Source: Bifidobacterium felsineum (GTDB taxonomy: Bacteria; Actinomycetota; Actinomycetes; Actinomycetales; Bifidobacteriaceae). From it: a stretch of DNA of 64,000 nucleotides. The notes beneath the pieces were generated by a model. The model saw only the letters and a list, made by a program, of their open reading frames with translations, searched no databases and was not told the DNA's origin. A program made the translations under genes and the position numbers. How positions within the stretch are numbered: the stretch's first letter is position 1; each line of letters begins with the position of its first letter. The DNA lies in the NCBI RefSeq assembly GCF_002802915.1, contig NZ_PEBJ01000001.1, positions 310,001 to 374,000 of the forward strand. Reading direction: 5' to 3'. Below are positions 7,193 through 17,833 of this stretch, one piece after another.

Positions 7193-8890
7193 ATGTCATG
7201 CACCACGATTCTCATTGGCAAGAACGCAAGTTACGACGGCTCGACCATCATCGCCCGTGATGACGATTCCGGCTCCGGCCGTTACGATCCCAAGCATCTG
7301 GTCGCTGTAGCGCCTGAAGACCAGCCACGGCATTATGTGAGTGTATTGAGTCACGTGGCCATAGATTTGCCGGATAATCCCTGCCGCTACACCATCGCCC
7401 CGAACGTATTGCACAATCGAGGCGTTCTGGCGGAAGCCGGAACGAATGAACATAACGTGGCGATGAGCGCCACTGAAACCATCGCCGTCAACGAGCGTGT
7501 GCTCGCAGCCGACCCGATGGTCGAGCTCCGCCCTGCCGTAGGCGAACCGGAGGATGCCGATTACCAGCCCGAACAGCCGGGAGGCATCGGCGAAGAAGAT
7601 ATCATCACTCTGGTACTGCCATATGTGACTGACGCACGCGAAGGCGTCAAGCGGCTGGGCGAGCTGCTGGAAACCTATGGCACCTATGAATCCAACGGTG
7701 TGATTATCTCCGATGTGAATGAGATCTGGTATGTGGAAACCATCGGCGGCCACCATTGGATTGCCCGCCGTGTACCGGACGATTGCTACGCCACGATTCC
7801 GAATCAGCTGGGCATCGACGACTTCAGCTTCACCGATGCGTTCGGCCGTCAACGCGAATACATGTGCAGCGCTGATTTGCGCGAATTCATCGCAGAACAT
7901 CATCTCGACCGCACGATGGGCACCCCGGCTGCGACTGGTGGCCGCCATGCTCACGGCACCGGCTCGCGCACCGGGTCCCATGCCCGCCGTGCTGCCGGCT
8001 CCGGCTCGGCTGTGGTTGCAGCCGATACCGATTCGGCGGCAGCCAATAGGGAAGCACGCGTCAAGGCACGAGTGGAAGCGCTGCCAAACCGATTCAATCC
8101 GCGCAAGGTATTTGGCGCGAGCACGCCGAAGGACCATATCTATAACACGCCGCGCGCCTGGTATATGCAGCGCCACCTGAATCCCAGCGAGGATTGGGAT
8201 TCCCCAGCCGCACAATACACGCCTGAATCCGACGATATCCCGTGGTGCCGTGTGCCGGAAAGCAAGGTGAGTCTGGAGGACGTGGACTTCCTGCTTTCCA
8301 GCCACTTTGAAGGCACGCCATACGATCCGTATGGCACCAAGGGCACGGCGGAATCACGCCACCGTTATCGCCCGATTGGTGTGAATCGCACCGGGCACAT
8401 GGTGGCTATTCAGCTGCGTCCTTACGAGCCGGCCGCTAATCGCGCGGTGATGTGGGTCTCCTTCGGTTCCGGCCCATTCACCACGATTGCCCCGTTCTAC
8501 GCGAACGTGCGCGATACGCCGGATTACCTGCGTGATACCACGCCGGAGGTTTCCACCGACAATCTGTATTGGACGAACCGCCTGATCGCCGTGGTGGCGG
8601 ACGCACATTGGTTTGAAACGCATAATGCCATCGAAGGGTATGCGGAAGGTGTGCGTGCGTTCGGCCACCGGCTGGTGGAGCAGACCGATATCGCGTTGGA
8701 GGATATGCAGCTTGCCGGTGAGGCAGAATCAAACGCTGCGCCGTCCGTGCAGTCCGCACTGGAGGCGGCAAACCAGCAGATGGCTGATTACCTGCGCAAG
8801 CATACGACCAAGCTGCTGCACAACGTGGTCTACACTGCCAGCAATCTCATGCACAATAGCTTCGCCATGTCCGACCGCTGGACGGACTAG
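7193..8890 (+). CDS. pepD: C69-family dipeptidase
   Basis: A 565-residue N-terminal nucleophile peptidase that cleaves dipeptides, expected in the cytoplasm. From the chosen ATG the protein begins MSCTTILIGKNASYDGSTIIARDDDSG, placing the catalytic Cys3 where autoprocessing would expose it; this fixes the start within a longer open frame. Further family features are the NEHNVAMSATET stretch and IISDVNEIWYVETIGGHHW. A low-complexity Gly/Ala/His/Arg stretch around residues 245-290 is an insertion relative to lactobacillal PepD. GAGTGGGG precedes the start. It converges on the GT2 gene with only 17 bases between them. Confidence 0.93.
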   Translation: MSCTTILIGKNASYDGSTIIARDDDSGSGRYDPKHLVAVAPEDQPRHYVSVLSHVAIDLPDNPCRYTIAPNVLHNRGVLAEAGTNEHNVAMSATETIAVNERVLAADPMVELRPAVGEPEDADYQPEQPGGIGEEDIITLVLPYVTDAREGVKRLGELLETYGTYESNGVIISDVNEIWYVETIGGHHWIARRVPDDCYATIPNQLGIDDFSFTDAFGRQREYMCSADLREFIAEHHLDRTMGTPAATGGRHAHGTGSRTGSHARRAAGSGSAVVAADTDSAAANREARVKARVEALPNRFNPRKVFGASTPKDHIYNTPRAWYMQRHLNPSEDWDSPAAQYTPESDDIPWCRVPESKVSLEDVDFLLSSHFEGTPYDPYGTKGTAESRHRYRPIGVNRTGHMVAIQLRPYEPAANRAVMWVSFGSGPFTTIAPFYANVRDTPDYLRDTTPEVSTDNLYWTNRLIAVVADAHWFETHNAIEGYAEGVRAFGHRLVEQTDIALEDMQLAGEAESNAAPSVQSALEAANQQMADYLRKHTTKLLHNVVYTASNLMHNSFAMSDRWTD

Positions 8891-8907
8891 CGCTATGCTG
8901 ACTCGCC

Positions 8908-9951
8908 TTAGTTGAAACCGACGACTTTCTCGGCGATGGTGTAGCCGTTGCGCACAATCCAACGGCCCACCGAACCGGGAAGGTTGATCGCACGAGACAT
9001 CAGCTTACCGCGCACATCATGGCCGATGGCGGGCGAGTACGCGTCAATCGCCTCCCACAGTTCCTTCTTCTTGGCATAGTTGGCCTTATCGCGCGAAAGA
9101 ATCAGGAACACAGAAGTCACCGAGGACTCAATCGCCAGGAAGTGAATCATATAGCGGTACAGTCCCTCGGGCACCGTGCCGCGTTCCGGCGTGGCCTCGG
9201 TCATCAGACGATTCACCAAGCGCAGCTGATCGACGCGGCGAATCATCACGTCGGTCTGCACGCTCTGGCCCTCGCGGCCGATGAAGTAATGGTAGAACGG
9301 CACATCCAAGTACTGAATGCGCTTGACCCATGGGAACGGCTGGTAGGAGTAATAGAAGTCCACATAGAACGTGTGCTCCGGCAGCTTCAGGCCGGAATCA
9401 CGCACCACCTGCGTGCGGAAGGTGAGCGCATGCATGATGATGTATTGCGCCAGGCCGAAATGCCCCAGATCGTCCCAGCCGAGCACGCGGCCAGAGGGAA
9501 TCACACGTCGGAAGTTCACCGTGTGCTTATACCGCTTGGCCACTTTGTCATACACATAATTGGTCACCAGCATGTCGATGGGCTCGGTCGTTTCACGCTG
9601 CGCACGCAGTGTGTCCATTACGGTGTTGATGGCCTGCGGGTCCACCCAATCATCCGCATCCACCACTTTGACGTACATGCCGGTGGCTGCGGCGATGCCG
9701 GTGTTCACCGCGCCGCCATGGCCTTTGTTCTCCTGATGGATCGCACGGACGATGCCGGGGTTGTTGCGCTCCAGCTTCTGCGCGTATGCCAGCGTGCCGT
9801 CTTTCGAACCATCATCCACGATCAGCACTTCAATATCCTCGGGATTTGAGGCGGAGAGCACTGAATTGACGCAACGGTCAAGATAGGACTCCATATTGTA
9901 TGCGGGAATCACAAACGTGAGCGTCTTTGCCGTTGTCACCGCGTTGGCCAT
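8908..9951 (-). CDS. family 2 glycosyltransferase
   Basis: 347 residues. The N-terminal GT-A fold is clear: TFVIPAYNMESYLDRCVNSVL, VLIVDDGSKDGT (nucleotide-sugar Asp), NKGHGGAVNTGI, and KVVDADDWVDP (the DXD-like metal motif). It transfers a sugar from a nucleotide donor, probably at the inner membrane face for wall or capsular glycan. The C-terminal 100 residues are helical with no certain membrane span. Acceptor and donor cannot be predicted. It stands alone between convergent pepD and a TetR gene on the same strand 114 bases upstream. Confidence 0.9.
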   Translation of the reverse strand: MANAVTTAKTLTFVIPAYNMESYLDRCVNSVLSASNPEDIEVLIVDDGSKDGTLAYAQKLERNNPGIVRAIHQENKGHGGAVNTGIAAATGMYVKVVDADDWVDPQAINTVMDTLRAQRETTEPIDMLVTNYVYDKVAKRYKHTVNFRRVIPSGRVLGWDDLGHFGLAQYIIMHALTFRTQVVRDSGLKLPEHTFYVDFYYSYQPFPWVKRIQYLDVPFYHYFIGREGQSVQTDVMIRRVDQLRLVNRLMTEATPERGTVPEGLYRYMIHFLAIESSVTSVFLILSRDKANYAKKKELWEAIDAYSPAIGHDVRGKLMSRAINLPGSVGRWIVRNGYTIAEKVVGFN

Positions 9952-10065
9952 ACTCGTTACGTCCTCACATGGTTCGGTCGATTATGTGCAATCGATAATT
10001 CGATATGTTCGTTTTCGTTGTGCTGTTCAAACCGTAGCACCTTGCGGGTGTTCATGGCGCAGTCG

Positions 10066-10854
10066 TTACGCAAGTTGTTGCTCTGCGCCCATGTTCTGCG
10101 GCTCGGTGCCTGTCTGAGCATCGTTGGCATTGCCAGTATCGTCACTTGGCCCTAAGTCTGGACTGAGATGAGACTGCAGTTGCTGCTGTCGCGCCTCGTG
10201 CTGGGCCGTGCGTTGGGCCTCGCGATGCGCCCGCGCACCTTCGAATCGCAATTGAGGCTTGGAATCAAGCCTGCTCAGGCCATGCCACGCCAAATCCACA
10301 ATGTAGGCCGCCAGCTGCTCCTTGCTTACCTTCGGCCTATCCGCCCAATACTGGCCGGTGAATACGGTCATGCCAACCAGCATCTGCGCATAGTACGGTA
10401 CGCCCTTGGTCGAAAGCTTCTGACGCTTGAACGCTTCGGAAAGAATGTCCTCCACGCGCATCGAAATATCGCCTAGCAGCGAACTGAACGAGCCGGATGG
10501 GTCGGTGCTAGGCGAATCGCGTACCAACACCTGGAACCCTTCGGAATTCTCCTCTATATATGTCAGCAGCGCCAGAGCCGTGCGTTCCACGATTTGGCGC
10601 GGATGCAAGGTGGGGGCGTCCAACGCGTCCGCCAACGTGCTGATCAGCGCACGCATCTCGCGGTCCACAATCACCGCGTACAGGCCCTCTTTGCCGCCGA
10701 AATGCTCATAGACGATTGGTTTGGAAACCTTGGCGTGTGCGGCGATCTCCTCCATGCTCACTGCTTCGAATCCTTTGGCCGCGAACAGTGCGCGCCCGAC
10801 CGTGATGAGTTGTTCTCGTCGCTGCAGTGAAGTCATACGTGAGGAATGTGCCAT
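10066..10854 (-). CDS. TetR/AcrR family transcriptional regulator
   Basis: 262 residues from the ATG preceded by AAGGTGG; the open frame extends further upstream but that part is unlike the family. The N-terminal helix-turn-helix is typical: REQLITVGRALFAAKGFEAVSMEEIAAHAKVSKPIVYEHFGGKEGLYAVIVDREM (about 13-67). The ligand-binding C-terminal domain has LVRDSP and VGMTVFTGQYWADRP. A polar Gln/Arg/His-rich tail (about 205-262) is non-family. It is divergent from ftsY across about 110 bases; the target and ligand are unknown. Confidence 0.92.
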   Translation of the reverse strand: MAHSSRMTSLQRREQLITVGRALFAAKGFEAVSMEEIAAHAKVSKPIVYEHFGGKEGLYAVIVDREMRALISTLADALDAPTLHPRQIVERTALALLTYIEENSEGFQVLVRDSPSTDPSGSFSSLLGDISMRVEDILSEAFKRQKLSTKGVPYYAQMLVGMTVFTGQYWADRPKVSKEQLAAYIVDLAWHGLSRLDSKPQLRFEGARAHREAQRTAQHEARQQQLQSHLSPDLGPSDDTGNANDAQTGTEPQNMGAEQQLA

Positions 10855-10964
10855 GCCGACCACCTTAGTCGGTGGGAGCGTCGGTGCCGGTGATCGGCGA
10901 AATTCCGTGGGCGGCATAAGGCTGTATCGGTTGTACGGGAAGGCCCACACTTAGACTGTCAGGT

Positions 10965-12179
10965 ATGGAAATGAATACTGTTTTGGCCGTTATTGGCGTG
11001 ATCGTCGTAGCGGTTGTGCTGATTGCCCTGAGCATTTGGCTCTCCAAGTCCCGCAAACGTGACCTTGACCGCGCGATGGGCAAGGTTGCACCTGATGATC
11101 AACGTACGCGTGACGCCAAGGCGGCGGCGGACGCGCGCTTGGCTGCGGAGGCTGCCGAAGCCGAGGCTGAGGCCGCGGCTGATGCCAGTGATGCCGCTCA
11201 GAGTACTCAGTCTGCACAGTCCGCTGAGCCGGCTGCTGAACCGGAATCCCCGGAATCCGTAGGTTCGCGACTGACCAGGCTCAAGGCGAAGCTCGCCAAG
11301 TCCGGCAACCCGTTCGGCAAGGCGCTGTTCGACATCCTCGCCAAGGACAATCTGTCCGAATCCGACTGGGAGGACGTGGAGGATACGCTGCTGCTCGCCG
11401 ATGTCGGTGCGGAAGCCTCCGCCCAGCTGGTCGATGATTTGAGGACCGACGCCCGTATCACCGGCAAATCGGATCCGGCCGAAGTGCGCGCCACGTTGAA
11501 GGAAAAGCTGCTTGACTTGGTGGGCCGCGATACCGACCGCCGTCTGAATGCCGAAAAGCCGGGTGCGGACAAGCCATCCGTGATCATCATGGTTGGTGTG
11601 AACGGCACTGGCAAGACCACTACGGCCGGCAAGCTCGCCCGCTTGTTCGTGGCGGAAGGCAAGCAGGTGGTGATGGGCGCCGCCGACACCTTCCGTGCCG
11701 CCGCCGCGGATCAGCTGGAAACCTGGGGCGCTCGCGTCAACGTGCCGGTCGTCCGCTCGGACAAGGATGGTGCCGACCCGGCGTCGGTCGCCTTTGAAGC
11801 CGCCGGCAAGGCCAAGGAGTCGGATGCCGACGTGTTGATCATCGACACCGCGGGCCGCCTGCAGAACAAGTCGAACCTGATGGATGAGCTCGGCAAGATC
11901 CGCCGCGTCACCGAAAAGCAGCTGCCGGTGGGCGAAGTGCTGCTGGTGCTCGACGCCACCACCGGCCAGAACGGTATGGCCCAGGCCAAGGTGTTCGCCG
12001 AAGCCATCGGCATCACCGGCGTGGTGCTCTCCAAGCTGGACGGTTCCGCCAAGGGCGGCATCGTGATCAGCGTGCAGAAGGAGCTTGGCGTACCGGTCAA
12101 GCTCGTCGGCCTTGGCGAAGGCCCGGACGATTTGGCGCCGTTCGATCCGGAAGGCTTCGTCGACGGCATCCTCGCCTGA
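10965..12179 (+). CDS. ftsY: FtsY, signal recognition particle receptor
   Basis: 404-residue SRP receptor GTPase delivering ribosome-nascent chains to the Sec translocon. Order: N-terminal membrane helix (about 5-26), an Ala/Glu-rich acidic A-domain (about 40-95), the N-domain four-helix bundle (SGNPFGKALFDIL...), and the G-domain with G1 GVNGTGKTTTAGKLAR, DTFRAAAADQLETW, DTAGRLQNK and TKLDG-type VLSKLDGSAKGG, ending in the conserved LGEGPDDLAPFDPEGFVDGIL. The membrane anchor at the N-terminus is the actinobacterial arrangement. A second in-frame ATG lies two codons downstream of the one used. Confidence 0.97.
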   Translation: MEMNTVLAVIGVIVVAVVLIALSIWLSKSRKRDLDRAMGKVAPDDQRTRDAKAAADARLAAEAAEAEAEAAADASDAAQSTQSAQSAEPAAEPESPESVGSRLTRLKAKLAKSGNPFGKALFDILAKDNLSESDWEDVEDTLLLADVGAEASAQLVDDLRTDARITGKSDPAEVRATLKEKLLDLVGRDTDRRLNAEKPGADKPSVIIMVGVNGTGKTTTAGKLARLFVAEGKQVVMGAADTFRAAAADQLETWGARVNVPVVRSDKDGADPASVAFEAAGKAKESDADVLIIDTAGRLQNKSNLMDELGKIRRVTEKQLPVGEVLLVLDATTGQNGMAQAKVFAEAIGITGVVLSKLDGSAKGGIVISVQKELGVPVKLVGLGEGPDDLAPFDPEGFVDGILA

Positions 12180-12238
12180 GCAAATCGCACGCCTAGCGTC
12201 CACGTTATGAACGCGTGAAACGCTGCAAACCACGTAAA

Positions 12239-12279
12239 CAGGGCCCCGAATTATGTTCGAAACATAGTTCGGGGCCCTG
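12239..12279 (+). terminator. hairpin after ftsY
   Basis: A 19-bp stem with one G-U pair (12239-12257 with 12261-12279) and a tiny loop, GC-rich at the base. There is no U-tract after it, so it is either a terminator that needs no U-run or a transcript-end barrier. It lies 60 bases past the ftsY stop. Confidence 0.6.
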
Positions 12280-12342
12280 CCGTATCCATTGGAATCAAGC
12301 CGAAATCCCCCTCCTTGAAGAGTCGCATCCATGCTCTGGCGC

Positions 12343-12368
12343 TTAACAATCGCGTAACTTGATGTAAC
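12343..12368. promoter_or_regulatory. phased TAAC direct repeats upstream of amt
   Basis: TTAAC (12343-12347), GTAAC (12354-12358) and GTAAC (12364-12368) are spaced 11 and 10 bases apart, on one face of the helix, about 140 bases upstream of amt. GlnR-type nitrogen regulators in actinobacteria bind related GTNAC elements; the assignment here is inference. Confidence 0.3.
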
Positions 12369-12506
12369 GAATTGAAAACGCGACCGGCTTTTACTGACGA
12401 ACTGTTAGCCCCCACAAGGGGGACGGCATTTATTGGAACTAGACGCCGGGGCTTCGAGATTTTCCGAACCCTCGACGCCATGAACGAAAGAGAGAGGGAG
12501 GTAGAC

Positions 12507-14142
<1,636 letters not shown>

Positions 14143-14192
14143 TAAGGCGTCCGATCATCCTCTTTTGAGGTTCGGGCTATGAAATAAGACAG

Positions 14193-14232
14193 GTCCCCGC
14201 ACGTTGCGTTTGTCGCCGTGCGGGGACTTTTT
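14193..14232 (+). terminator. terminator of amt-glnB
   Basis: An 11-bp GC-rich stem (about 14193-14203 with 14217-14227) followed by TTTTTACATTTTTG, a classical factor-independent terminator. It separates amt-glnB from glnD, which must then have its own promoter or depend on read-through. Confidence 0.85.
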
Positions 14233-14271
14233 ACATTTTTGTATGTATGACACGATGAAAGATCTGGGGCA

Positions 14272-16098
14272 ATGGCATCGGCAGTAGATGGTTTGAAGCA
14301 GCGATTCATGGAGATGAGCCAGCCGGATGCGGATGGCGTCTATCGCAACGGCACGGCGAAGCGCAAGGCACGCACCGAATTGGCCATGCAGAGCCTGACG
14401 AAGTTATGGAGCGAAGCCTGCGAGGCCGTTTCATTCACCGTGCCTGATTCCGGTATCGGTTTCGCCGCGGTCGGTTCCCTGGCCCGAGGCCAAATCGGCC
14501 CCAGCTCGGATCTTGATTTGGTGATTATCTACGAGCCGCGTGCTGTCAATGATCAGCAGCTCAATGAGCTCGCCAACAAGCTGTGGTATCCGTTGTGGGA
14601 CAGCGGACTTGATTTGGACCATTCCATTCGCACACGCGCCCAGTGCGAGGAAGTCACGGACCATGATCTGCCCGCAGCCATGGGCTGGCTTGATGTGAAG
14701 CCTATCGCAGGGGACACCGAGCTGATTCGTACCACAGCCGCCTCGATTCTGGAACGCTGGCGCAAAGCCGCGCGCAAGCGTCTGCCGGAGCTGCTTGATT
14801 CCGCCAAATCCAGACTGGATGAATTCGCGCGACTCCAGTACGTGAACCAGCCGGATATCAAGGAGGCGCGCGGAGGCTTGCGTGACTCGGTGTTAGTTTC
14901 CGCACTCGCCACCTCTTGGCTGGCTGACCGCCCACATGGCAGCTATGACGAAGCTGTGGAGCGACTGCTCGATGTGCGCGACTGCATTCATCTGGTCGCC
15001 GGCAAAGATACGAATCTGCTGCTGACCCCGTATCAGGCCAAAGTGGCGGCGATGCTGGGTCTCGCGGATCCGACTTGGCCGGAGGAAGAGCGTGCGGCCT
15101 ACTCCATCGATGACTTGCAGACGATGCTCGCCCGCCTGGGTCGCCGTATTTCCTTTGCTTTGGATTCCACCGCTTCCCGTGCCGAGCATTCACTGACCCA
15201 TGAGAAGCCACGCTTCGCGTTCTTCCAAATGTTCTCGCAACGTGCCGGAGGCAAGCGCGAAGCCCCGCAGTTCGACATCGTGGCCCCGGGCATCGCCAAG
15301 CATGAGGGCGAGCTTGTTTTGGCACCTGGTGTTGACCCCACCCAAGACGCCAAGCTGGCATTGCGCATGGCCGTGGCATCCGGCGAATTTGGATTGCCGA
15401 TCAATCCATCCACATTGGTGAACTTGAAGAAATGCCCGATTCGCGATAACCAGTGGGATGATGAATCGCGTGAATTGTTCGTGCGTTTGCTGGCTTGCGG
15501 TCCGGAACTCATGGATGTGTGGGAAAGCATCGACTTCGTAGACATTCCCGGCCGTTGGATGCCTGAATGGCTGGGTATCCGCAACCGTCCATCCGCATCG
15601 GCCGCGCACCGATACACCATTGACCGCCACATGGTGGAAGTCACCTCACGCATCACACGCGATACACCGGCCGGTGGGCGCTACGACGACGAGCATTATC
15701 AGGCGCTATTGCTTGCAGCCATCACGCATGACATCGGCAAGCGCGCCTTCGTTCGCGACCATGCCGCCGAAGGCGCCCGCCATGTGCCGGTGATTCTGAA
15801 GCGTATGGGATACCCGCAGCAGATTATTGACTGGGCAACTGTGCTCGTGCGCGAACATCTGACGCTTTCGGAATTCGCGACCGGCAAGGATCCGAATGAT
15901 CCGGCCGTTGCCGCTGATCTCGCCGATCGTCTGCATCATGACAAGCTCCTGCTGGATATGCTGTACGACCTCACGCGTGCGGACGGTTCCTCCCTTGGGG
16001 CCACCGCAGGCGAGTCCATCACCAAGAAATACGGCTGGTCGAAGTGGCGTGAGCAGATCGTGCACACCATGTATTCCGCAGTACGAGCCGCGATGTAA
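14272..16098 (+). CDS. glnD: PII nucleotidyltransferase GlnD, short form
   Basis: 608 residues; predicted to add and remove a nucleotidyl group on PII Tyr51. The nucleotidyltransferase domain shows GSLARGQIGPSSDLDLV (Gly68-Ser69 and Asp pair), followed by the GlnD helical region (RGGLRD) and an HD hydrolase domain with HDIGK (His486-Asp487). Only about 118 residues follow the HD pair, so the two C-terminal ACT domains that sense glutamine in the 850-900-residue enterobacterial enzyme are absent. GGGG lies just before the ATG. It ends just before a dispersed repeat and a large palindrome shared with the convergent MATE gene. Confidence 0.92.
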   Translation: MASAVDGLKQRFMEMSQPDADGVYRNGTAKRKARTELAMQSLTKLWSEACEAVSFTVPDSGIGFAAVGSLARGQIGPSSDLDLVIIYEPRAVNDQQLNELANKLWYPLWDSGLDLDHSIRTRAQCEEVTDHDLPAAMGWLDVKPIAGDTELIRTTAASILERWRKAARKRLPELLDSAKSRLDEFARLQYVNQPDIKEARGGLRDSVLVSALATSWLADRPHGSYDEAVERLLDVRDCIHLVAGKDTNLLLTPYQAKVAAMLGLADPTWPEEERAAYSIDDLQTMLARLGRRISFALDSTASRAEHSLTHEKPRFAFFQMFSQRAGGKREAPQFDIVAPGIAKHEGELVLAPGVDPTQDAKLALRMAVASGEFGLPINPSTLVNLKKCPIRDNQWDDESRELFVRLLACGPELMDVWESIDFVDIPGRWMPEWLGIRNRPSASAAHRYTIDRHMVEVTSRITRDTPAGGRYDDEHYQALLLAAITHDIGKRAFVRDHAAEGARHVPVILKRMGYPQQIIDWATVLVREHLTLSEFATGKDPNDPAVAADLADRLHHDKLLLDMLYDLTRADGSSLGATAGESITKKYGWSKWREQIVHTMYSAVRAAM

Positions 16099-16104
16099 TA
16101 CATT

Positions 16105-16153
16105 GCCTCCCTCTGATGAGGGAGGTGGACGCCGAAGGCGGACGGAGGGAGAG
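16105..16153. repeat. dispersed CTCCCTC-type stem-loop repeat, copy A
   Basis: CCTCCCTC-TGAT-GAGGGAGG hairpin followed by GTGGACGCCGAAGGCGGAC and GGAGGGAGAG. Nearly the same arrangement lies at 61662-61710, with related forms at 21430-21480 and 43024-43055. It is noncoding. Confidence 0.6.
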
Positions 16154-16166
16154 ACCTATTAAATAG

Positions 16167-16196
16167 TACGAATGGCAGCATATGCTGCCATTCGTA
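16167..16196. terminator. 30-bp perfect palindrome between convergent glnD and MATE genes
   Basis: A perfect 30-bp palindrome centred on GCATATGC in the 100-base gap between two convergent genes. Its symmetry suits a bidirectional terminator; neither side has a long U-tract. Confidence 0.6.
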
Positions 16197-16199
16197 TCT

Positions 16200-17552
16200 C
16201 TATTCCATCCAATCATCACCGCGGACGCGCCAGCCATTGAAGAGCCCGCGCCCGCCCATCAGAATGATATTGAACGTCGCCCATAGCAGTATGGTGCGCG
16301 CGATGTCGCTGGTTACTTGAGATTCGGCGTAATTGGCGAGTGGCGTAATGATTGCGACATACGCCACTGCGGTCAATGTGCAAGTGACTGCCAAATAGCG
16401 GTAATCGCGTGCGCCGATCAGGATACCGTCAATGGCCATCATCCAGCCCTGTAATGGGAAGAACAGTCCCATGGTCACCATGCCGGCAGCAATCAACAGT
16501 TGGATATGTGGCGTGGGGGAGAAGAAGTGCCCGGCAAACAGCCCGATAACCGCGAACCCCAAGCCAATAACCGTGCCGGTGAGTGCACCCATGCGACCGG
16601 TCGCACGCGTGAGTTCCCTGGCCCGGACTCGATTGCCCGCTCCTAAGGCGGTGGCCACCAGAGCTTGGCCGGCGATGCCGACCGAATCCAACATATTCAT
16701 GGCAAAGTTCCAGCTTGAGTTCACCGCTTGGAATCCCGCCAACACCGAGGTGCCCATGCGTGCGGCGCTGGCCACCGTGACCACCATCGCCGCACGAATC
16801 GCCAGCGTGCGGATGAACAACGGAATGCCGTCGCCGCCGGCTGCGGCAATACCACTTATACGTGGCCGCAGACTTGCACCGTCGGCCTTCGCCCACAGAA
16901 TCGCTGGGACAACCAGGAATAAGCCCATATACCATTGCGCAATCAACGTAGCTGCACCTGAACCGGTGATGCCCCAGCGGAAGACCAGTACGAACAGCAC
17001 TTCCAGCACAGTGTTCAAGATGGCGCCACTGACCGCTGCGATCAGGGTGATGCGTACCTTCTGCAAGCCGCGGAAAATGCCGTTCGCTGCATATACCAGC
17101 AGCATGCCCGGCGCTCCCAACACCACCGCACGCGTGTACAGCGTGGCTTGATGCAGCACCTCCCCTTGCCCGCCTAACGCACGACATAACGGTTCGGCGG
17201 CGGCAAAAAGCGCAATGCCAAGTGCAAGTCCAATGCCCAAGGCCAGCCAAAGCCCGTCAATGCCGGCCTGCAATCCTTCGCGTCGTTTGCCGGCTCCCAG
17301 CAGATGCGCGACTTGGGCAGTGGTGGAATACGCCAGGAAAATACACAGGCCAACAGCCGTCAGAATAATGGTGGATCCGATGGAGAGGCCCGCCAAGGCA
17401 GCGTCGCCGATGTGGCCCACAATCGCCGTGTCAATGAGAATGAAGGTAGGCTCGGCGATGAGCTGGCCGAACGTGGGCAATGCGAGGGCAAGAATCTGCC
17501 GACTGGTGGCGTGCATGTCCGTTCGCATATCATGCTTAACTACGTTGCGCAA
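16200..17552 (-). CDS. MATE family multidrug/metabolite exporter
   Basis: 450 residues, 12 predicted membrane helices, DinF-like branch of the MATE family. Typical N-terminal stretch: ILALALPTFGQLIAEPTFILIDTAIVGHIGDAALAGLSIG, with the second-half counterpart SSWNFAMNMLDSVGIAGQALVA. It exports cationic or organic compounds using a Na+ or H+ gradient; the substrate is unknown. In-frame ATGs at codons 9 and 13 make the start uncertain by a dozen residues. Its upstream region is the DnaA-box-rich gap shared with dnaB. Confidence 0.92.
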   Translation of the reverse strand: MRNVVKHDMRTDMHATSRQILALALPTFGQLIAEPTFILIDTAIVGHIGDAALAGLSIGSTIILTAVGLCIFLAYSTTAQVAHLLGAGKRREGLQAGIDGLWLALGIGLALGIALFAAAEPLCRALGGQGEVLHQATLYTRAVVLGAPGMLLVYAANGIFRGLQKVRITLIAAVSGAILNTVLEVLFVLVFRWGITGSGAATLIAQWYMGLFLVVPAILWAKADGASLRPRISGIAAAGGDGIPLFIRTLAIRAAMVVTVASAARMGTSVLAGFQAVNSSWNFAMNMLDSVGIAGQALVATALGAGNRVRARELTRATGRMGALTGTVIGLGFAVIGLFAGHFFSPTPHIQLLIAAGMVTMGLFFPLQGWMMAIDGILIGARDYRYLAVTCTLTAVAYVAIITPLANYAESQVTSDIARTILLWATFNIILMGGRGLFNGWRVRGDDWME

Positions 17553-17575
17553 CTCGCCTCCTTCGTCCTAAAAGG

Positions 17576-17679
17576 TTATCCCCAGACTATCCACCAAGTT
17601 ATCCCCCGTATGTGGATAACTCAGTGGATTATCCACCAAGTTATCCCCAAAATGTGGATAACTTATTTTTCTATCCACA
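17576..17679. promoter_or_regulatory. cluster of DnaA-box-like sites upstream of dnaB
   Basis: Eight nine-base sites resembling TTATCCACA occur within 104 bases: 17576-17584, 17587-17595, 17599-17607, 17611-17619 (perfect consensus, reverse strand), 17629-17637, 17641-17649, 17653-17661 (perfect, reverse) and 17671-17679. They include a 34-bp direct repeat (17588-17621 and 17630-17663, three differences, period 42). Density and orientation pairs suggest real DnaA binding, either controlling dnaB or forming an accessory or titration site. Confidence 0.7.
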
Positions 17680-17833
17680 TTCGCGCCTTCTGCGTGTCGC
17701 ACAGCTCACTTGTAGGTGAACGTAGCGTTAATGATGCAATGTCAGATGGGGATATCTGGCATCGGTCTATGTGCATAACCATACGATGCGTTTTCGGTTG
17801 CGGTAAATTTTTTCCCTCTCAACAACCGCCTTC

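Larger units (their letters stand above)
12180..12506. other. intergenic region ftsY-amt
   Basis: 327 bases holding the ftsY hairpin, the phased TAAC repeats and a short CCCCC-ACAA-GGGGG hairpin near 12410-12423 in the amt leader. No RNA gene is recognised. Confidence 0.5.

Noticed and set aside
10959-12332. Long open frame on the minus strand opposite ftsY
   Set aside because: It mirrors the ftsY codon pattern in a GC-rich gene (His/Gly/Leu/Arg-rich product, no domain) and ftsY itself is unequivocal.
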